Below, one piece after another: positions 15,044-15,234 of a stretch of DNA of 15,234 bases. Every line of letters begins with the position of its first letter. Position 1 is the stretch's first letter. Source of the DNA: Lachnospiraceae bacterium UBA7589 (lineage in GTDB: Bacteria > Bacillota > Clostridia > Lachnospirales > Lachnospiraceae); the NCBI GenBank assembly GCA_002476495.1, contig DLKL01000017.1, forward strand, positions 97,565 through 112,798, written 5' to 3'. The notes beneath the pieces were generated by a model. That model made no database searches. It saw only the letters and a program-made list of their open reading frames with translations, and was not told where the DNA came from. The position numbers were made by a program, and so were the translations under genes.

Positions 15044-15055
15044 ATAAAAAGTACA

Positions 15056-15137
15056 TGGGCGGAGGTGGATTCGAACCACCGAAGCAAAATGCAGCAGATT
15101 TACAGTCTGTCCCCTTTGGCCACTCGGGAATCCGCCC
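15056..15137 (-). tRNA. tRNA-Tyr (GTA)
   Basis: This is an 82-base class II tRNA with a long variable arm. The acceptor stem is GGGCGGA with TCCGCCC, the D region begins CCCGAGTGGCC, and anticodon stem CAGA/TCTG holds loop CTGTAAA (anticodon GTA). The T-arm reads GGTGG-TTCGAAT-CCACC, with discriminator A73. CCA is not encoded. Confidence 0.96.
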
Positions 15138-15160
15138 ATATCATCTCATAAAAGATGAAA

Positions 15161-15233
15161 AGCCGACGATCGGAATCGAACCGATAACCTGCTGATTACA
15201 AGTCAGCTGCTCTGCCAGTTGAGCCACATCGGC
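15161..15233 (-). tRNA. tRNA-Thr (TGT)
   Basis: The gene is complete, ending one base before the window edge. It is 73 bases long, with acceptor stem GCCGATG with CGTCGGC (one T:G pair), the GCTC D-stem, anticodon stem GCTGA/TCAGC with loop CTTGTAA (anticodon TGT), T-arm ATCGG-TTCGATT-CCGAT and discriminator U73, as in Bacillus tRNA-Thr. CCA is not encoded. More tRNA genes may lie upstream, outside the window. Confidence 0.96.
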
Positions 15234-15234
15234 A

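Overview
The window looks like a low-GC anaerobic Firmicute, most likely a Lachnospiraceae-type clostridium. The reasons are AT-rich intergenic DNA, strong AGGAGG-type ribosome sites, TTG and GTG starts, a trimeric [FeFe] hydrogenase with NAD-linked subunits, diaminopimelate-type cell-wall synthesis, a DUF951 mini-protein and a Firmicute-style tRNA cluster. I cannot name the genus. Every gene I can support lies on the minus strand, so transcription runs from high to low coordinates.

Right end (15233-14873): four tRNA genes in the order Thr(UGU), Tyr(GUA), initiator Met(CAU), Phe(GAA), none with an encoded CCA. Next comes a signal-peptide-less GH25 lysozyme with CW_7 and LysM domains (14734-13829). 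It has its own candidate promoter, overlapped by a perfect 15-bp palindrome. A 306-bp gene-free region follows (13828-13523). It holds two candidate promoters, a long hairpin that would bury a ribosome-binding site, and a repeated 10-mer. It leads into an ABC ATPase and an 820-residue FtsX-type permease (13522-10337), a MacB-like transporter pair.

Left two thirds: a consensus sigma-A promoter (10334-10306) lies just after the permease stop. From there, eleven genes follow with gaps of about 30 bp or less: DAHP synthase, a CBS-pair protein, a HAD phosphatase, a DUF951 mini-protein with a TTG start, hydC-hydB-hydA of an NAD- and ferredoxin-linked [FeFe] hydrogenase, dapF, an IspD/TarI-type cytidylyltransferase, a UXS-like sugar-nucleotide SDR, and the permease and ATPase (cut by the window edge) of a polysaccharide/teichoic-acid-type exporter. 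Many junctions overlap or abut (ATGA, TAATG, TAAATG), so translation is probably coupled.

How they fit: HydABC would recycle NADH and reduced ferredoxin to H2. AroF-type DAHP synthase and DapF feed aromatic amino acids and peptidoglycan/lysine. The cytidylyltransferase, SDR and ABC-2 exporter would make an activated sugar or polyol and move a surface glycan out. The most novel-looking parts are that cytidylyltransferase/SDR pair, whose substrate pocket does not match IspD or TarI, and the structured leader in front of the MacB-like transporter.
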